A stretch of 64,000 nt of DNA from Acorus gramineus. Its lineage: Eukaryota > Streptophyta > Magnoliopsida > Acorales > Acoraceae. Shown here piece after piece: positions 1-12,032 of the stretch (its first letter is position 1; every line of letters starts with the position of its first letter). Where the stretch lies: the NCBI GenBank assembly GCA_030737835.1, contig CM060857.1, forward strand, positions 2,380,716 to 2,444,715, given 5' to 3'. Position numbers and translations under genes: made by a program. Below the pieces are notes generated by a model, which was not told the origin of the DNA, ran no database searches, and was given only the letters and a program-made list of their open reading frames with translations.

Positions 1-928
1 CCGGAGCCTCAAGACGGATGCAAAGAGATCGCCTCGAGATTAAGAGACGGAGTCGGACAGCTTGGAGAAGCCGAGTTTCTTGAGGCGGCTGCTTATTGGG
101 TTGCTACACTAATTGTGTTGTGTTTGTGCTCATTGTATGTGAGGATTATATAAAACTTAACAGATATATATTGCCCATTTCTAAATGCAGTGCAAGGCTT
201 GCATTGCCTGGAACATAAGAAATAAACTCAGTGAACTCGATTGTTCCATTTTCTGATGATAAAAAACATAGAGTGGCTCCTAATCCAATGATAGTGTCTC
301 CATTTGTGAAAAATGCTCTCTCACAAGAAAGGCCTACAATGAAGAAATGCGGGCCTACTATTGAAGAACTGACAACACCGGAGCCAGAATGTGTAGAAGA
401 AGTCATATTTGTATGACACTAAGGATGCTTCTGGATGGAAGATGCTGATGAAATTCTGCCCATCAGCCAAAACTAGCATCCAAGAGTATTTTAGAGAACA
501 AAAATATGGACCAAGAAAAATGTGACATGTCAAAGGCTTTGGTTTGTCCAACTTTGGAAGTTGCTTCAATTTCCATGCCAAAGCTAAAGAATGTGAATCG
601 CCTGAGAATAGAGCATTGTGTGTTAAGTATGAAAGTGACAGAGTAGTCTCCCAATGAAATAAATATTTTAAATAAATAGTGACCTTGATATTCATCAGAT
701 TTCATCATCAGATGAATAATTTCTTGGTGGACATAAATAAACGATTAAAAATAGTTATAACTTATATTCTCTGCTCTAAATTCTTTATCTTTTGAATTGT
801 AGGTATGTACTTCCTTATTCTCATCCACTTTTGAAAGGGGTTAGCCACTCTTTACTCAATTCAAAAGCACTAGCTAATATTTGCGTGAAATTTCATTTCT
901 AAATTTTTGAACATTGAAATTTCAGTTG
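1..928 (+). pseudogene. Left arm of a large inverted duplication (decayed gene segment)
   Basis: This segment is repeated in reverse orientation at about 4270-5206 with scattered substitutions and small indels. The match stops at a shared CAG/TTG boundary, where the two copies diverge. It contains gene-like reading frames that are not intact: one begins PEPQDGCKEIASRLRD and is open from the window edge to about 153. Another, at 231-416, has the residues SFSDDKKHRV in the right arm. The two arms have stops and frame changes at different places, so at least one is a relic. I do not recognise the protein. The arm is cut by the window edge, so its true length is unknown. Confidence 0.6.
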
Positions 929-1068
929 GAACCGCAGAGAACCTGATGATCCTTGTCCATACCTTTTTGCTATATGGACTATATATGTATAGAGAGATAA
1001 TATGGTATATCCATGCTGCAGCAGCATACGCATGCATCAGAATGTATACACATCCGAGGATCTTAAGG

Positions 1069-1499
1069 TAGGGGTGGTAAATGAACTGAGCTTGGGCTCG
1101 GCTCGGTTGGAGCTTGTTCGGGCTCGTTCATTTAGACAAATGACCCGAACTTGAATAATTTTTAAAGCTCGGTTAAGCTCGGGATCAGAACTGTGAACTT
1201 AATTTTGTGTTTAAGCTCAACTCGTTTGTGTTATAAAAACTTGGTTGAAGCTTCGCTTGACTCATTTGTAAAATCAAAACACTAAATCAATACAAGATTA
1301 TGTTCATTTAAATTTGTGAGCTCTGCTCGATTAGGCTAAAATTTTGTTTTCAACCCCTCAAACCCCTAAAATGAAGAAGAATATTGGGCTCATTTAGGCT
1401 CATGAGCTCGGCTTGGCTCGACTCGGCTTGGATCGTTTATAAACAAGCCGAGCTTGAGCATGTCAAAGCTCAGCTCATTTGGCTCGTTTACCACCCCTA
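1069..1499. mobile_element. hAT-type MITE with 8-bp target duplication
   Basis: A 431-bp element begins TAGGGGTGGTAAA and ends TTTACCACCCCTA, giving matching terminal inverted repeats. It is flanked by identical 8-bp direct repeats TCTTAAGG at 1061-1068 and 1500-1507. An 8-bp duplication is the hAT signature. The interior is rich in GGCTCG/CGAGC motifs and has no coding capacity, so this is a non-autonomous element mobilised in trans. Confidence 0.85.
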
Positions 1500-1507
1500 T
1501 CTTAAGG

Positions 1508-3124
1508 CATGAAAGGTTTTGAATGTCATTCAACCGTGCATGGAAATATAGAGGTCCATATCATATTTCAAAGAATATAAGCTAATACCCTATAAGAGTT
1601 TAAGAAATTGAGAAAGCCTTGTGCCAAGAGGAGTTTCAATTCCTTTTGTTCTTAAACTATGCTGGACCTCTAAAGACAATAATTTTTTTTTTCAAGTTTT
1701 ACCTCGTTAACCTGAAAATAGGACCCCTTGGGCAGAAAGCTCCCTCTCATTGCTGTTTGGCATGGTATCTGCTCATGAAGCAAGTTATATGGGTCAGAGA
1801 AGATCCACAATGATAAAACATATAGAAAATAGAAAATAAGTATAAAAAAAAAGAACATTGTAAAAAAATTCACACTCCATACCAGAAGCGTGCCTCTGAC
1901 AGCCTCGAAATTTTCTTCTCCTCTGCTGTTGCAGCATGTTCCACTACGACTTAAGTTTATCTGAGCCTCTCCCATTGCAGTGTACTTCCAGTGGTTGATT
2001 TGATTCTATGTTTCATTTTTCATAAAGTTACATGCCAATGAAACACACCTTTTAGAAAATCAAAACATAAAACTGCATATAATATTGTCTTTTAACATTG
2101 TTCTTCTTAGGATATGAAAGAGAGCCAAATAACCCCAAATTTCATACCATTAGAATGATTTAAATATACTAAAGAGTTCTTGAATAGAGTGGATACAAAC
2201 ATACCCATAATCAATTTAGTATCAATTGATAGAATAGATATAAAGATGAACATACAATTAGATAGATGCTACATTTTGGAAGGCAATGGGGGCTGTAATT
2301 GCAAAATCGCAAACAATACTTATCAAATGGTGATTAAAAATTCCCATCAGAGGAGATTCCTTCTTTTTTTTTAATTATAATAATTAGGTTGATCTCCATA
2401 TGACCATATGGACGCTTTTCCCTTTCAGTGAAGCTTAAGCTTGTAAATCCTAAGATGAAATAAAGAAAGCCAAATGTATAACTGAAAAAAACAAGGGTCA
2501 GTAAATATCATCATATCAGCACCTACTCACTAAGTAAAACACAATTAATTGAATTACAATAGTCAACAAACTACCGAAAATGAATTTTGGAAAATCCAAT
2601 CAAAAGAACAAAAAAAAAATTACCCTAATAACTATCATAGTTGCATTTCCAAGGTTAAGAGACAAACAGATGGGAATCCACATAAGGTTGGCTCTCTGAT
2701 TAGTCATGGATTTGGTTCCATGGGTCCAAACTCCCTGTGGTTACTTGATGCACAGGATTTGTGGATGATTCTGTAGTCTGTACATGGTTTTTTCAACTAA
2801 TGTCAGGACTACTCATCAAAGAATAATAGGAAGAAAAAAAAAACATGAATACATTTGGCATCGATCACCTGAAACAGAGCAGTTTATACATGTATGAGAA
2901 TATTACATATACACTCTCTCTTTTCATTATCATGCATTTCCTTTACACTCATTTTAACATTTGCATCTAAGAAAACAAACTTGTCAGATACTTACAAGGA
3001 CTAACATGAACTGATCAGATATGGTCAGTGCTCCCAAAAACTTACCGAGATTAAAAGACTGATGCACTTTAAAAGTCAGCAGCCCAGTCTATCATAGGCG
3101 AAAGGATATCCTCCCTCTCTCTTT
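1508..3124. other. Intergenic or intronic AT-rich stretch, no gene seen
   Basis: I found no coding exon, RNA gene or clear transposon end here. Short open frames such as 1619-1813 and 2549-2776 show no recognisable motif and are interrupted by homopolymers. The stretch lies between the arms of the 1-928 / 4270-5206 inverted duplication. Confidence 0.4.
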
Positions 3125-4272
3125 TCACTTCTTGATTTTGGTCTTCAGTTGATGCGGTTTCTTTTTAATCTGCAGGAGGCAAAAGTTTCAAGTGTGTTTT
3201 CAATATATAGATATTAAGGAGGGGAAAATAGATTCCGCAAGGCCCAATGTTCTAAAAAGCGCTAGGCACTAATCGAATGGTTGAAGGGGGACTAGGGATT
3301 AATCGGCTAAGCGGGGAATAATCGGTTATTAATCAGCCAGTGCAAAATAATACATGTGTGTGTGTATAATACCTAAATGTTGAAAAAATAAAATAAATAC
3401 AATAAACTAAGGAAGATAAGTGACCTAACACAGATATTCATGAAGAGAAAACGCGCAACTATCAAATAGATAAATCATGAAGAAAACATAAGTGCAGTTA
3501 TGCAAATAATCATGAAGAGAAAATGTGCAAGTGCATTTATGACATAGATAATAACTAATAGGAGCAACTATCACATTCTACATAAATAATAAAGAGAAAA
3601 TGTCAACAACTAAATAACCCAAAAAAATCATGATTTTTATATGCAAACAAATTTTTTGTTTTTTAGGCCGACTAGTGGCCGCCTAGGCAGACCGCCTAGA
3701 CAAGGCAATTATGCCCTAAGCGATGCGGGAAGGCCCTGCCTACGCCTAGGTGGCCGACTAGTGGCCGCCTAGGCAGACCGCCTAGACAGGACAATTATGC
3801 CCTAAGCGATGCGGGAAGGCCCTGCCTACGCCTAGGTGGCCAACTAGTCTCCGCCTAAGGTTGCTTTTTAGAACACTGGCTAGGCCTTCTTTGGTGGTCC
3901 ATGAAAACTAAAGTGGCATTGCATTTTATCAATACAATAGCAGCATGTGAGGCCTAAAAGAGGAAATTGGACATGTGGATAGACTCAGTTACCAAGATAT
4001 TGGATTGAAGAGAAACACAGAGTAAGAGTTATTCAGCTTAGAAAAACAACCATTAAAAAAACAAATTATGATATTAGTGAGATGGATGCCGATTTTGATG
4101 GATAACTTTATGAAAGATTACTTAGTTATGTTGAAATTTGATTGGAGGTTACCTTAATTTTCTGAAACTGTGTTACCAGCCTCATGTATTGATCACGTGA
4201 TTCTTGGTAACGAGACATTGAATGAACTCCTGCCAGAGCTTTCTCCACACCTTGATTCTTGGTAATGAGCAA
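3125..4272 (-). CDS. 3' end of an unidentified minus-strand gene (two splice-consistent exons)
   Basis: On the minus strand, a 120-bp open block at 4272-4153 has a CAG acceptor before it and a GT donor after it. It encodes 40 residues, including the segments KALAGVHSMSRYQESRDQYM and RLVTQFQKIK. A second block at 3169-3125 has a TGCAG acceptor and encodes a short lysine-rich tail (IKKKPHQLKTKIKK) ending in TGA. Joining the two keeps phase 0. I do not recognise the family. The MITE at 3245-3878 would lie in the intron between them. Upstream exons should lie in the right arm of the inverted duplication, but the frames there are disturbed, so this may be a decaying gene. Confidence 0.4.
3245..3878. 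mobile_element. hAT-like MITE with an internal 86-bp tandem duplication
   Basis: The ends are CAATGTTCTAAAAAGC and its near-complement GCTTTTTAGAACACTG. Flanking 8-mers are GCAAGGCC (3237-3244) and GCTAGGCC (3879-3886), 7 of 8 identical, consistent with an aged hAT target duplication. The right part holds two nearly identical 86-bp units starting at 3666 and 3752, then a partial third. Each is dominated by CGCCTAGG-type words. No coding capacity was seen. Confidence 0.7.
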
Positions 4273-5206
4273 CTGAAATTTCAATATTCAAAAATTTAGA
4301 AATGAAATTTCGTGCAAATATTAGCTAGTGCTTTCTCATTAAGTAATAGCTAACCCCTTCCAAAAGTGGATTAGAATAAGTACATACCTACAATTCAAAA
4401 GATAAAGAATTTAGAGTAAAGAATATAAGTTGCTTTTTTTAATTGTTTATATATGTCTACCAAGAAATTATTCATCTGATTATCAAATCCGATGAATATC
4501 AAGGTCACTATTTATTTAAAATATTTATTTCATCGGGAGACTACTGTGTCACTTTGATACTTACACACAATGCTCTGTTCTCAAGCGATTCACATTCTTT
4601 AGCTTTGGCAAGGAAATTGAAGCAACTTCCAGAGTTGGATAAACCAAAGCCTTTGACAAGTCACATTTTTCTAGGTCCATATTTTTGCTCTCTAAAATAC
4701 TCTGGATGTTCTTTTCTATTGCTTCATAGTTCTGGCTGATGGGCAGAATTTCATCAGCATCTTCCATCCACAAGCATCCTTAGTGTCATAAAAATATGAC
4801 TTCTTCTACACATTCTAGCGCCGGTGTTGTCAGTTCTTCAATAGCAGGCTCGCATTTCTTCATTGTAGGCCTTTCTTGTGAGAGAGCATTTTTCGCAGAT
4901 GGAGGCACAATCATTGGATTAGGAACCACTCTATGTTTTTTATCATCAGAAAATGAAACAATCGAGTTCACTGAGTTTATTTCTTTTGTTCTAGGCAATG
5001 CAAGCCTTGCTCTAAATTTGGAAAGTTCACATGGGCAAGATATATCTGATTAAGTTTTATATAATCCTCACATACAATGAGCACAAACACAACACAATTA
5101 GTGCAGCAACCCAATGAGCCGCCGCCTAAAGAAATTCGGCTTCTCCAAGTTGTCTGACTCTGTCTCTTATCGAGGTGATCTCTTCGCATCCGTCTTGAGG
5201 CTCCGG
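4270..5206 (-). pseudogene. Right arm of the inverted duplication (decayed gene segment)
   Basis: Reverse complement of 1-928 with about the same length (937 against 928 bp). Minus-strand open pieces are 4998-4786 (residues around FSDDKKHRVVPNPMIVPPSA) and 4773-4561 (around YEAIEKNIQSILESKNMDLE). The pieces are in different frames and each ends in a stop, and the opposite arm breaks at other points. The family is not recognised. Sequence outside 5206 has no partner in the window because the left arm is cut at position 1. Confidence 0.6.
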
Positions 5207-5386
5207 TGTCCAGCAGCCACCATCATATCCGAGTCTCTACGACCTCCACCAGCTGAGTCTCAAGATTCTCATTATTAGGATTACGACATATAGCCGTTAT
5301 GTCATCACAGCCTTGCATGGTTTCATTGGATGCAATCTTCTTTGGGTGTGGTTTATTGGGAACTAAAACACCACAAGGAACTGAAA

Positions 5387-6216
5387 CTAGAGCCATCTGC
5401 AACCTTCTATGATGGGAGGATGTTGAGGCTCATGGTAAGTCGATGGAGATTTTCGTTTCTCGTCATTAGAGAACCAATAGTCCCTGTTGTGCCTACCCTT
5501 ATAGAACTTCCTCCATCCTTGATCGTTTTTAGAGCCGAAACCAGTCTTCTCAGGTACTGCGGAGATTGTTAAGGGATCAGGCTTTCTATCTAATACATGA
5601 TTATCGACTATCTGCATCTTTGGTATCCGGGCCGCCATAGAGATCAGATTCAAAGTGGTAGAGTATTTTTAAATTTTTTTTTTGTGTAATTTTTTCACAA
5701 GATGTATGAATACAGTCCTTTGCATTTCATGGAGTTCCTTGTCTGAGAGTCCTGGTAGAACTGCAAAGCAGGAAAAATTGGATAGTTTCAAAGTGTACCA
5801 TTTTATTCCAGAATTTAATAAGGAAATGAGCTCATATAGAGATATAAGATGAATCTGAATATGGATTGTTAATCCAAAATTCCTCATTGAAAGAATGAAA
5901 ATGAGAGTGAGGAAGACCAATTCAATCAATTCCGCAATTGTTTTAAAAAAAATTGATTAACTTAAAAACAATTGCAAGGAAAAAATGTGGTTTTTAAATA
6001 GTTAACTGAATGGTTTTCTTCTGGTCAAAGTTGTATACTACAAGTGGCATTTATCATTGAAACAAATATAAATTTGACATGCTTCAAGAAATGAAGGAAT
6101 AAATAAAAGGAAATATAGAAGTTGTAAATACCTGAATTGGTGGTTTTTAGTGTCGAAGTTGACGAACGTGATGTGTCACAACTGCTTTCAACACAAGCAG
6201 TCGGGTGAAACATAAC
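5387..6216 (-). CDS. Unidentified minus-strand exon candidates
   Basis: Three minus-strand stretches look exonic but cannot be assigned. One is an 88-codon open frame at 5653-5387 containing FGSKNDQGWRKFYKGRHNRD. The second is a block ending near 5671 that follows a CTTTGCAG acceptor and reads VLPGLSDKELHEMQRTVF. The third is a block at about 6213-6133 reading FHPTACVESSCDTSRSS and ending in a GT donor. The last two join in frame. No known domain was recognised. An alternative is that these are captured or decayed fragments rather than a working gene. Confidence 0.25.
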
Positions 6217-7479
6217 ACGTTTTCAATAATTAAAATAAAATCGGAGTTCACCCTGCACAATATAGGCATGATGGATCAGAGTTCATACCACATGGACTGC
6301 TAAGTTTGAAACCATTTCCCCAGTGCAACACATGGAAAATGTTGATAGACAAAATAAATAGCAGATAAAACCAAGGGATTGTCGGATAGACAACCACTGT
6401 GGCTCAAAACTCTTCTGATGGATATAAATTGCAGAAGATTAGCAAGGATGAATGACATTGATATAAAGCACGGCCAAAAAGAGTCCATTAGGTAGGAACA
6501 TAAACATATAGGCCCACAATTTTATTTTTCCTTTTGGTGTGATGGATAATTTTACTTCTTGATGTTTGACCAGCACTACTAATTTGCTACATTAACATGA
6601 TCTACTGTACATGAATTAGGCATCAAAAGAAATTCACAAATGTCAGTAAGGAGTCAAAGGATACAACTTGCACTTTTGTCTTTTTTTTTTTTTGGTATCA
6701 TTAGCATATAATTCTATAGTCATGAATCTCGTGATATTCCAAGAATAAAAGAGTCTGCTTTAAGTAAATTTACAACAAACTAAGCAAGATCAGCATTTTC
6801 ATGCCCATGCTTGGGTGAACTACCAAGCTATCAAGATAAAATTTGTAACCCTCCCAACTAGCTTAATGATTGTCCATCGCCTAGTCCTATACATTGCTGA
6901 CAGATAGTACCACCGTAGGACAACTCCAGGGCACCAGGGATGAAAACATGAAAAATCAGTAGTAGTGCATACTGCATACATCATGTGCCAAATTGGAATC
7001 TGACAAAAACTCATCTAATATATTTGTGACACAAACTTAATCTTCTCCCTTCACTTGAATACGCTGTCTACATATCCTAAGCTCAATGAGCAATGCTTTT
7101 GGGTGCTTGTGTCTTGAACTAAATCATCAGATGGAACTTGAAATAGTGTCTGGTAATAGAGAAATCCTTTATTGGACTGCAGTGCATCTAATCAAAATAA
7201 ACAAATTTGAGAAAGAAATGGCCAAAGCTCATATTGCACCTTAAATAGGGGTGTAAGAATCCTCTACAAGGCCTGGAAAGGTGAAGGCTGAATTTCCAAC
7301 CATTAAGAAGATGCAGACCCTAGCAAAGTCAGGCTAACGATCCAAAGGCCCACAACACATTTTTTAATCAACATCAACTGAGTAAAGGAACAAGTGTGAT
7401 ATATATTTTGGTTCTATCTACTGATAGATTATATTATTGTTACTAGGTCTAGCTTTTGAGTACTTTAAGCAATTGCAAC

Positions 7480-8620
7480 GGGGTAGCAATGTAAATGAGT
7501 CCAAAAATAACACCACAAGACTCGAAAGGGGTTGTCAGGTTACTGCAGGTTTCGTACAGGCTGTTGTGTGTTTGGGTTGGAATTCTTGCGGGTCTGGCGG
7601 AGTTTTCTGAGGCAGTCCGATGGGAATTGGGCTCGGGGAACCAGATTAAATTTTGGGAGGATATATGGTTAGGCGACTCTTGTTTGCGAGAGCGATACCC
7701 TAGCATATATCAAATTGAGTTGCGAGTCAATTCTGGGTGTGTCGAGGGAACAGTGGCTATTGGGAAGTTTTGGTATGCATATATTTAAATGATAGGAAGG
7801 TGGATGGTTGCTTGGGTTTGCTCGAGGAACTCCAGGAGGTGTATTTGGTGCCTACTGTGGAAGATCAGGCTGTGTGGAAACCTTCTCCATCAGCTGGTTT
7901 TTACTGTTCAGAGTTGTCACTCTTGGCAGCGCCGATCGAGCTCGGAAGCATAAAGAAATTTGGTGCTGCAAGATCCCATTAAAAGTTCTTCCCTTGGTTG
8001 GTTTATTGTGAGAAGATCCTGTCGAGAGTGAATTCGGCGAGACAGGCATCTAACATCAAAAGGCTTTGCGGTCTTTGCGGCTTGGAGGAGGAGACGGTGG
8101 AGCATTTGATGCTCTGTTGTCCATTTGTTCGGGAGACTTGGCAGTGGCTTTGTGCAGCGACGGGGATAGTCGGGTCTTTTGGCTCGCCAGAGAATCTCCA
8201 GTGGTCAGGGAAGTGTTTAGTGTTTACGGGCGGCTGGCAATAAGAGTGTGGGCGGAAAGATTTCCCAATCGTTCATTTCAGTGGTGGTTTAGTTGATTTG
8301 GCCAACGAGAAACCAAACTATCTTCAAGTACGCCGTATGTGGAAAACATTTGCGAGGGGGCGACAATGTTCATTATGATGTGGGGGAGATACTGTGTAGG
8401 GGCGAGTGATTTTTCTTTTAGCGGGGGTCCCTTTTCTTTGGCGGGTTAGTCTCCCGGGCAGGGGTACCTTAAGTAGATTTCTCTTCTTCTGTTGGTGCCC
8501 AATTGAGGGTTTTGTTGTGTTCATTTTGTGGGAGGGGATTTTGTCCCTATTTGGGCTTTTACTTTGATTAATAGAGAGGCGAAAGCCAACCTTTTCTTCA
8601 AAAATAAATAAATAAAAATT
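7480..8620 (+). mobile_element. LINE (L1-type) 3' remnant
   Basis: A frame at 7495-7788 contains VRWELGSGNQIKFWEDIWLG, the pattern found just after the reverse transcriptase in plant L1-type retrotransposons. A later frame at 7998-8243 contains CGLCGLEEETVEHLMLCCPF, the zf-RVT zinc-binding motif of the same proteins. The pieces are in different frames, so the element is dead. It ends in an A-rich tail (AAAATAAATAAATAAAAA, about 8600-8618), typical of LINE 3' ends. The 5' end is truncated and its breakpoint is approximate. Confidence 0.8.
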
Positions 8621-9306
8621 TTAATTATCAGATCCCTAGGAAAGACAAACACTTTAATGAACATGTCGTGCTTGTGTCCAATGTGGCAATGTGACAAATA
8701 ACATGAGACACAATATGACACGCGTTGGACATGCATAAGACACACCTCTGATGTGTCTAAATTCAAAATGACATTTTGAATTTCGGACATGCATTGGACC
8801 AGCATGGGCAGGACGTGCACACAACACTTATGGTTAGCAAGATTTATGCTCACATGAAGCCTGATGATGTTAAAATCTTAATGGAGTCTATAATTGATAC
8901 ACTGATGTAGTTATATCAACCTTTTAAAGTTTATAGATCTGCACTCATCTTTCTTTAATCATAATACAACAACTATTTATCTCTTTATTAATGTGTCATT
9001 GTCCTACTTTTTTAAGATCTACCATGTCACCATGTCTGTATCATGTCGTGTTGATGTCCCAAGTCCACGTTTATGCTCCATAATCTAGATCCTAAAACGT
9101 GGTCATATTTATTTCAAGGTCCATCCCCAGCCCACTCATCAATAAATGGATCTTGGGATCTATAAGAAAAATGGCAAATCAGAATCAGCCAATTTTACAC
9201 TAATTCTTCCTCTACAACCATAACCACCCACCCATTCTTTCCGGTACCTACCAAAGGAAGCATATAAGTAATATTCTTCTTGGAAGATGTTACATACAGC
9301 CCTTTT
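8621..9306. other. Intergenic or intronic stretch, no gene seen
   Basis: No exon, RNA gene or transposon terminus could be supported. One minus-strand open frame (8853-8521) has no recognisable motif. Confidence 0.3.
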
Positions 9307-9530
9307 TCCAATCTCAATTCCAATCCACACGTGTTTTGAATTTTTTAAAAATAGTATACCTCGTCTAATAAAGTACATGCTTTTAGAAAAAATAAAGCAT
9401 ATACCTCAATGAATTGCATGGATACATTTATAGAAAATGTAAAAAATTTCTATCGAATCATATACCTCGCCAATGTGAATATATGCTCTGGTGATTTTCT
9501 ATCAATTCATATGGGACTGGAATTGGGGCT
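9307..9530. mobile_element. Short MITE, family also present at 24045-24255
   Basis: The ends are imperfect inverted repeats around CAATTCCAATCC on the left and GGACTGGAATTG on the right. The interior matches 24045-24255 in the same order, with shared words such as CACGTGTTTT, TACATGCTTT and TCTGGTGATTTT. A partial reverse-oriented relative is visible near 55800-55910. No coding capacity. Confidence 0.5.
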
Positions 9531-11070
9531 GGAAAAAAATTGTGCGTAACAACACTCATTCTTCTTTTATTTTAAAATGAATATCCATGTTCATCAAAGA
9601 AGACAAGGAGAAAGATGGGGGGAAGAAAAGGATCAGATAGTACAAAAATGTCAATCATAATGAAGGTGGGGTTGTTGATTACTTGGGATACACTTTATTT
9701 TAATTCAGACCATCCAGACTCCAGAGGTATCTTATACATAATCATATCATGGTTTCCATATGCCTCCAAGAGAAGGTAAAATCTGGATAATTACATTTCA
9801 TTTTTAACCTGTGGGACAAACCCAAATCAATTGATAGAAGAACAACATGTTCATTGAACTGCAAAACAGTAGAATACGACGATACATCGAAGAAACAGAA
9901 CCCAAAAGGGGCTTTCAAAGCAGAGAATCAATCATAGGTATATGCAGATAACAACAAAACAACACCCACAACATATGAACCATCAAAGTTCCAACCACAA
10001 CTCTGAAGATTCAATCTATAAATGAAGCAAAGGTAAGCAATATTGATTGCTGTATTGTACAATAACACTTAAATCCAATAATAAATCTCTAGACCCACAT
10101 CAGATTAAACCCCAAAACCCTAAAAAAAAAAAAAAATGTGCAAAACTCGTCGTTTTATCAAAAAAAATCCATACAAGGACGCGACTTTCTTGCAAAAACG
10201 GAACCCCAAACATAAACAAAACAAAACCCACTTCAGAAAAACACATGAAAAGCTTTGGGGAAGCGAAAACAACACCTAGAGACGAAAGAGAACGTACAGA
10301 TCGTCGGCTTCTAAGGCCCATGAACCGCCATTGGAGCGAAAAGAAGAAGCTTTGCACGGTGGGGTCTGTAGGCCTACACGTGAAATGAAACAATTCGAGC
10401 GAATGAATGTATTTTTGGACTCTATATGCTCTGCATTTGCTTTTGCTTCTGTCGGCTTCATCGGATCGTCGATGCATTATATATTTGGGTTAAAGATATC
10501 TTTATCCATGCATACTTGGTAATCCAATTTAAATTCTTATGAAAATTGGGATACGCACATGAGTTCCCTCAAAACTCACAAATATATAGTTATCATCTTA
10601 AATTTTATTTAAATTTAACAAAATATTTTATTATTATATAATTATGTAAATATTATAGTCTCCATAAATAATCATAAAAATAAATTAATCCATGCAAATG
10701 TCAAATTATCATTGTGAGACTTTATGTTTCTTCATTTTCATTGAGGTATTGTTTGAAAATGGTTAAAAATTTAAGGATAATTTAATCATTTTATAGTTAC
10801 AAGTTAAAGTTAGGTAAGATAAGTTGGGTTATGATTAATTTTTGTTGAAACTAGGTATGTATATGGATTTTTGTGAGTTTTTAAATACTTATACGTCTAC
10901 TCTAACTTTAATAAAGACTTATATAGGATTACCCATGTTTGTAAGGACTTGGATGTCTTTAACCCTGTATATTTTTGGACTTCATGTTGATCTCTCTCTC
11001 ACTCTCCATGCATGCCGTCTCTTGTTCTAGCCGAACACTACATCTTATTGGTAAGGCCATAAAAAAAAAA
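9531..11070. other. Intergenic stretch, possible minus-strand 5' region near 10270-10480
   Basis: Most of this is AT-rich with homopolymers. The block at about 10270-10480 is less AT-rich and open on both strands. Its minus strand has a plausible GT donor near 10277, so it may be a 5' untranslated exon of a minus-strand gene, but no start codon or protein motif supports a coding call. 10500-11070 holds nothing I can name. Confidence 0.3.
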
Positions 11071-11075
11071 AAAAG

Positions 11076-11499
11076 ATTTTTATTTTTAAGTCTCTATAAA
11101 CATGCTTATTTAGGGATCGAGCCCTCCATTCTTCATATTTCTTTTCAAGTCCCCATATTCAACCGCCTATTTAGCTTTTAGTCCCTCTGTCAAACGTCTA
11201 TCCATACACCGTTAATTCATGAAATGTGATTTATTTTTAAGTCCCTGTAAACTATGTTATTTAATTATTAGTCTCTCCCTTCTTCAAATTTTATAAGGAC
11301 TGATCACTAAATAGCATAGTTTACAGGGACTTAAAAATAAAATCACATTTTACAAATTAACGGTGTATGGACAGACGTTTGACAAAGGGACTAAAAACTA
11401 GATAGGCGGTTGAATATGGAGACTTAAAAAGAAATATGAAGAAGTGAGAGACCGATCCATAAATAAACATGTTTACAGTGATTTAAAACTAAAAATCCC
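11076..11499. repeat. Foldback element with ~200-bp arms
   Basis: The segment is a long imperfect palindrome centred near 11290. The left half reads TTTTTAAGTCCCTGTAAACT and CGTCTATCCATACACCGTTAA. The right half carries their complements AGTTTACAGGGACTTAAAAA and TTAACGGTGTATGGACAGACG, with the outer parts also pairing. The loop is only about 10-30 bases. No protein is encoded. The arms could form a long RNA hairpin if transcribed. Confidence 0.75.
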
Positions 11500-11512
11500 A
11501 AAAAAGAAACTT

Positions 11513-12032
11513 GGGGACATTAATTAGGTCCCTGTTATGATGTTATCACCAATTTATTATTTTTAGATACCTGAAAATCTTTAAGTTTTTTTAAGGTCCC
11601 TAAGATGATGAAAATTATCTTTAGGTTCCTCTAGGCGGATACTATTTAAAAATACCGAAAATGTCTTCAATTCTTTTAGTACACTATTAACACTCTCCAG
11701 TACATTATTAAGTATTTTCAATACACTGTTAACATTTTCTAATACATTGTTAACCTTCGCATAAAATACCCCCAACCCAATTATTTAATACACTGTGAAC
11801 ACTCCTCAATACATTATTAAGTATCTCCAGTACCTATTAATATTTTTCAGTACATTGTTAACATTCGCATAATTGGGTGAGAGCATTTTCGGTATTTTTA
11901 AACAACATCCGATCAGAGAGATGTAAAGATGATATTTCAATGCCATACTGTTTGAGGGACCTAAAAAAACTTAAAAATTTATAGAGACTTAAAAATAATA
12001 GATAAGTGATATGACCTCTAATTAAATTCCCC
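11513..12032. mobile_element. Mutator-like MITE with internal ~20-bp minisatellite
   Basis: Long imperfect inverted termini run from GGGGACATTAATTAGG on the left to the complementary AATTAAATTCCCC on the right, each arm about 90 bp and including a TTTAAGTTTTTTTAAGG-like block. Flanking 9-mers AAGAAACTT and AAAAACCTT agree at 7 of 9 positions, which suggests an old 9-bp duplication. The core (about 11680-11870) has repeated units resembling AGTACATTGTTAACATT. The minus-strand open frame there is just the repeat being read. Confidence 0.55.

Noticed and set aside
10100..10477. 125-codon minus-strand frame as a protein gene
   Set aside because: It runs into poly-F and low-complexity sequence from a T-run, has no motif, and is better read as a possible leader exon.
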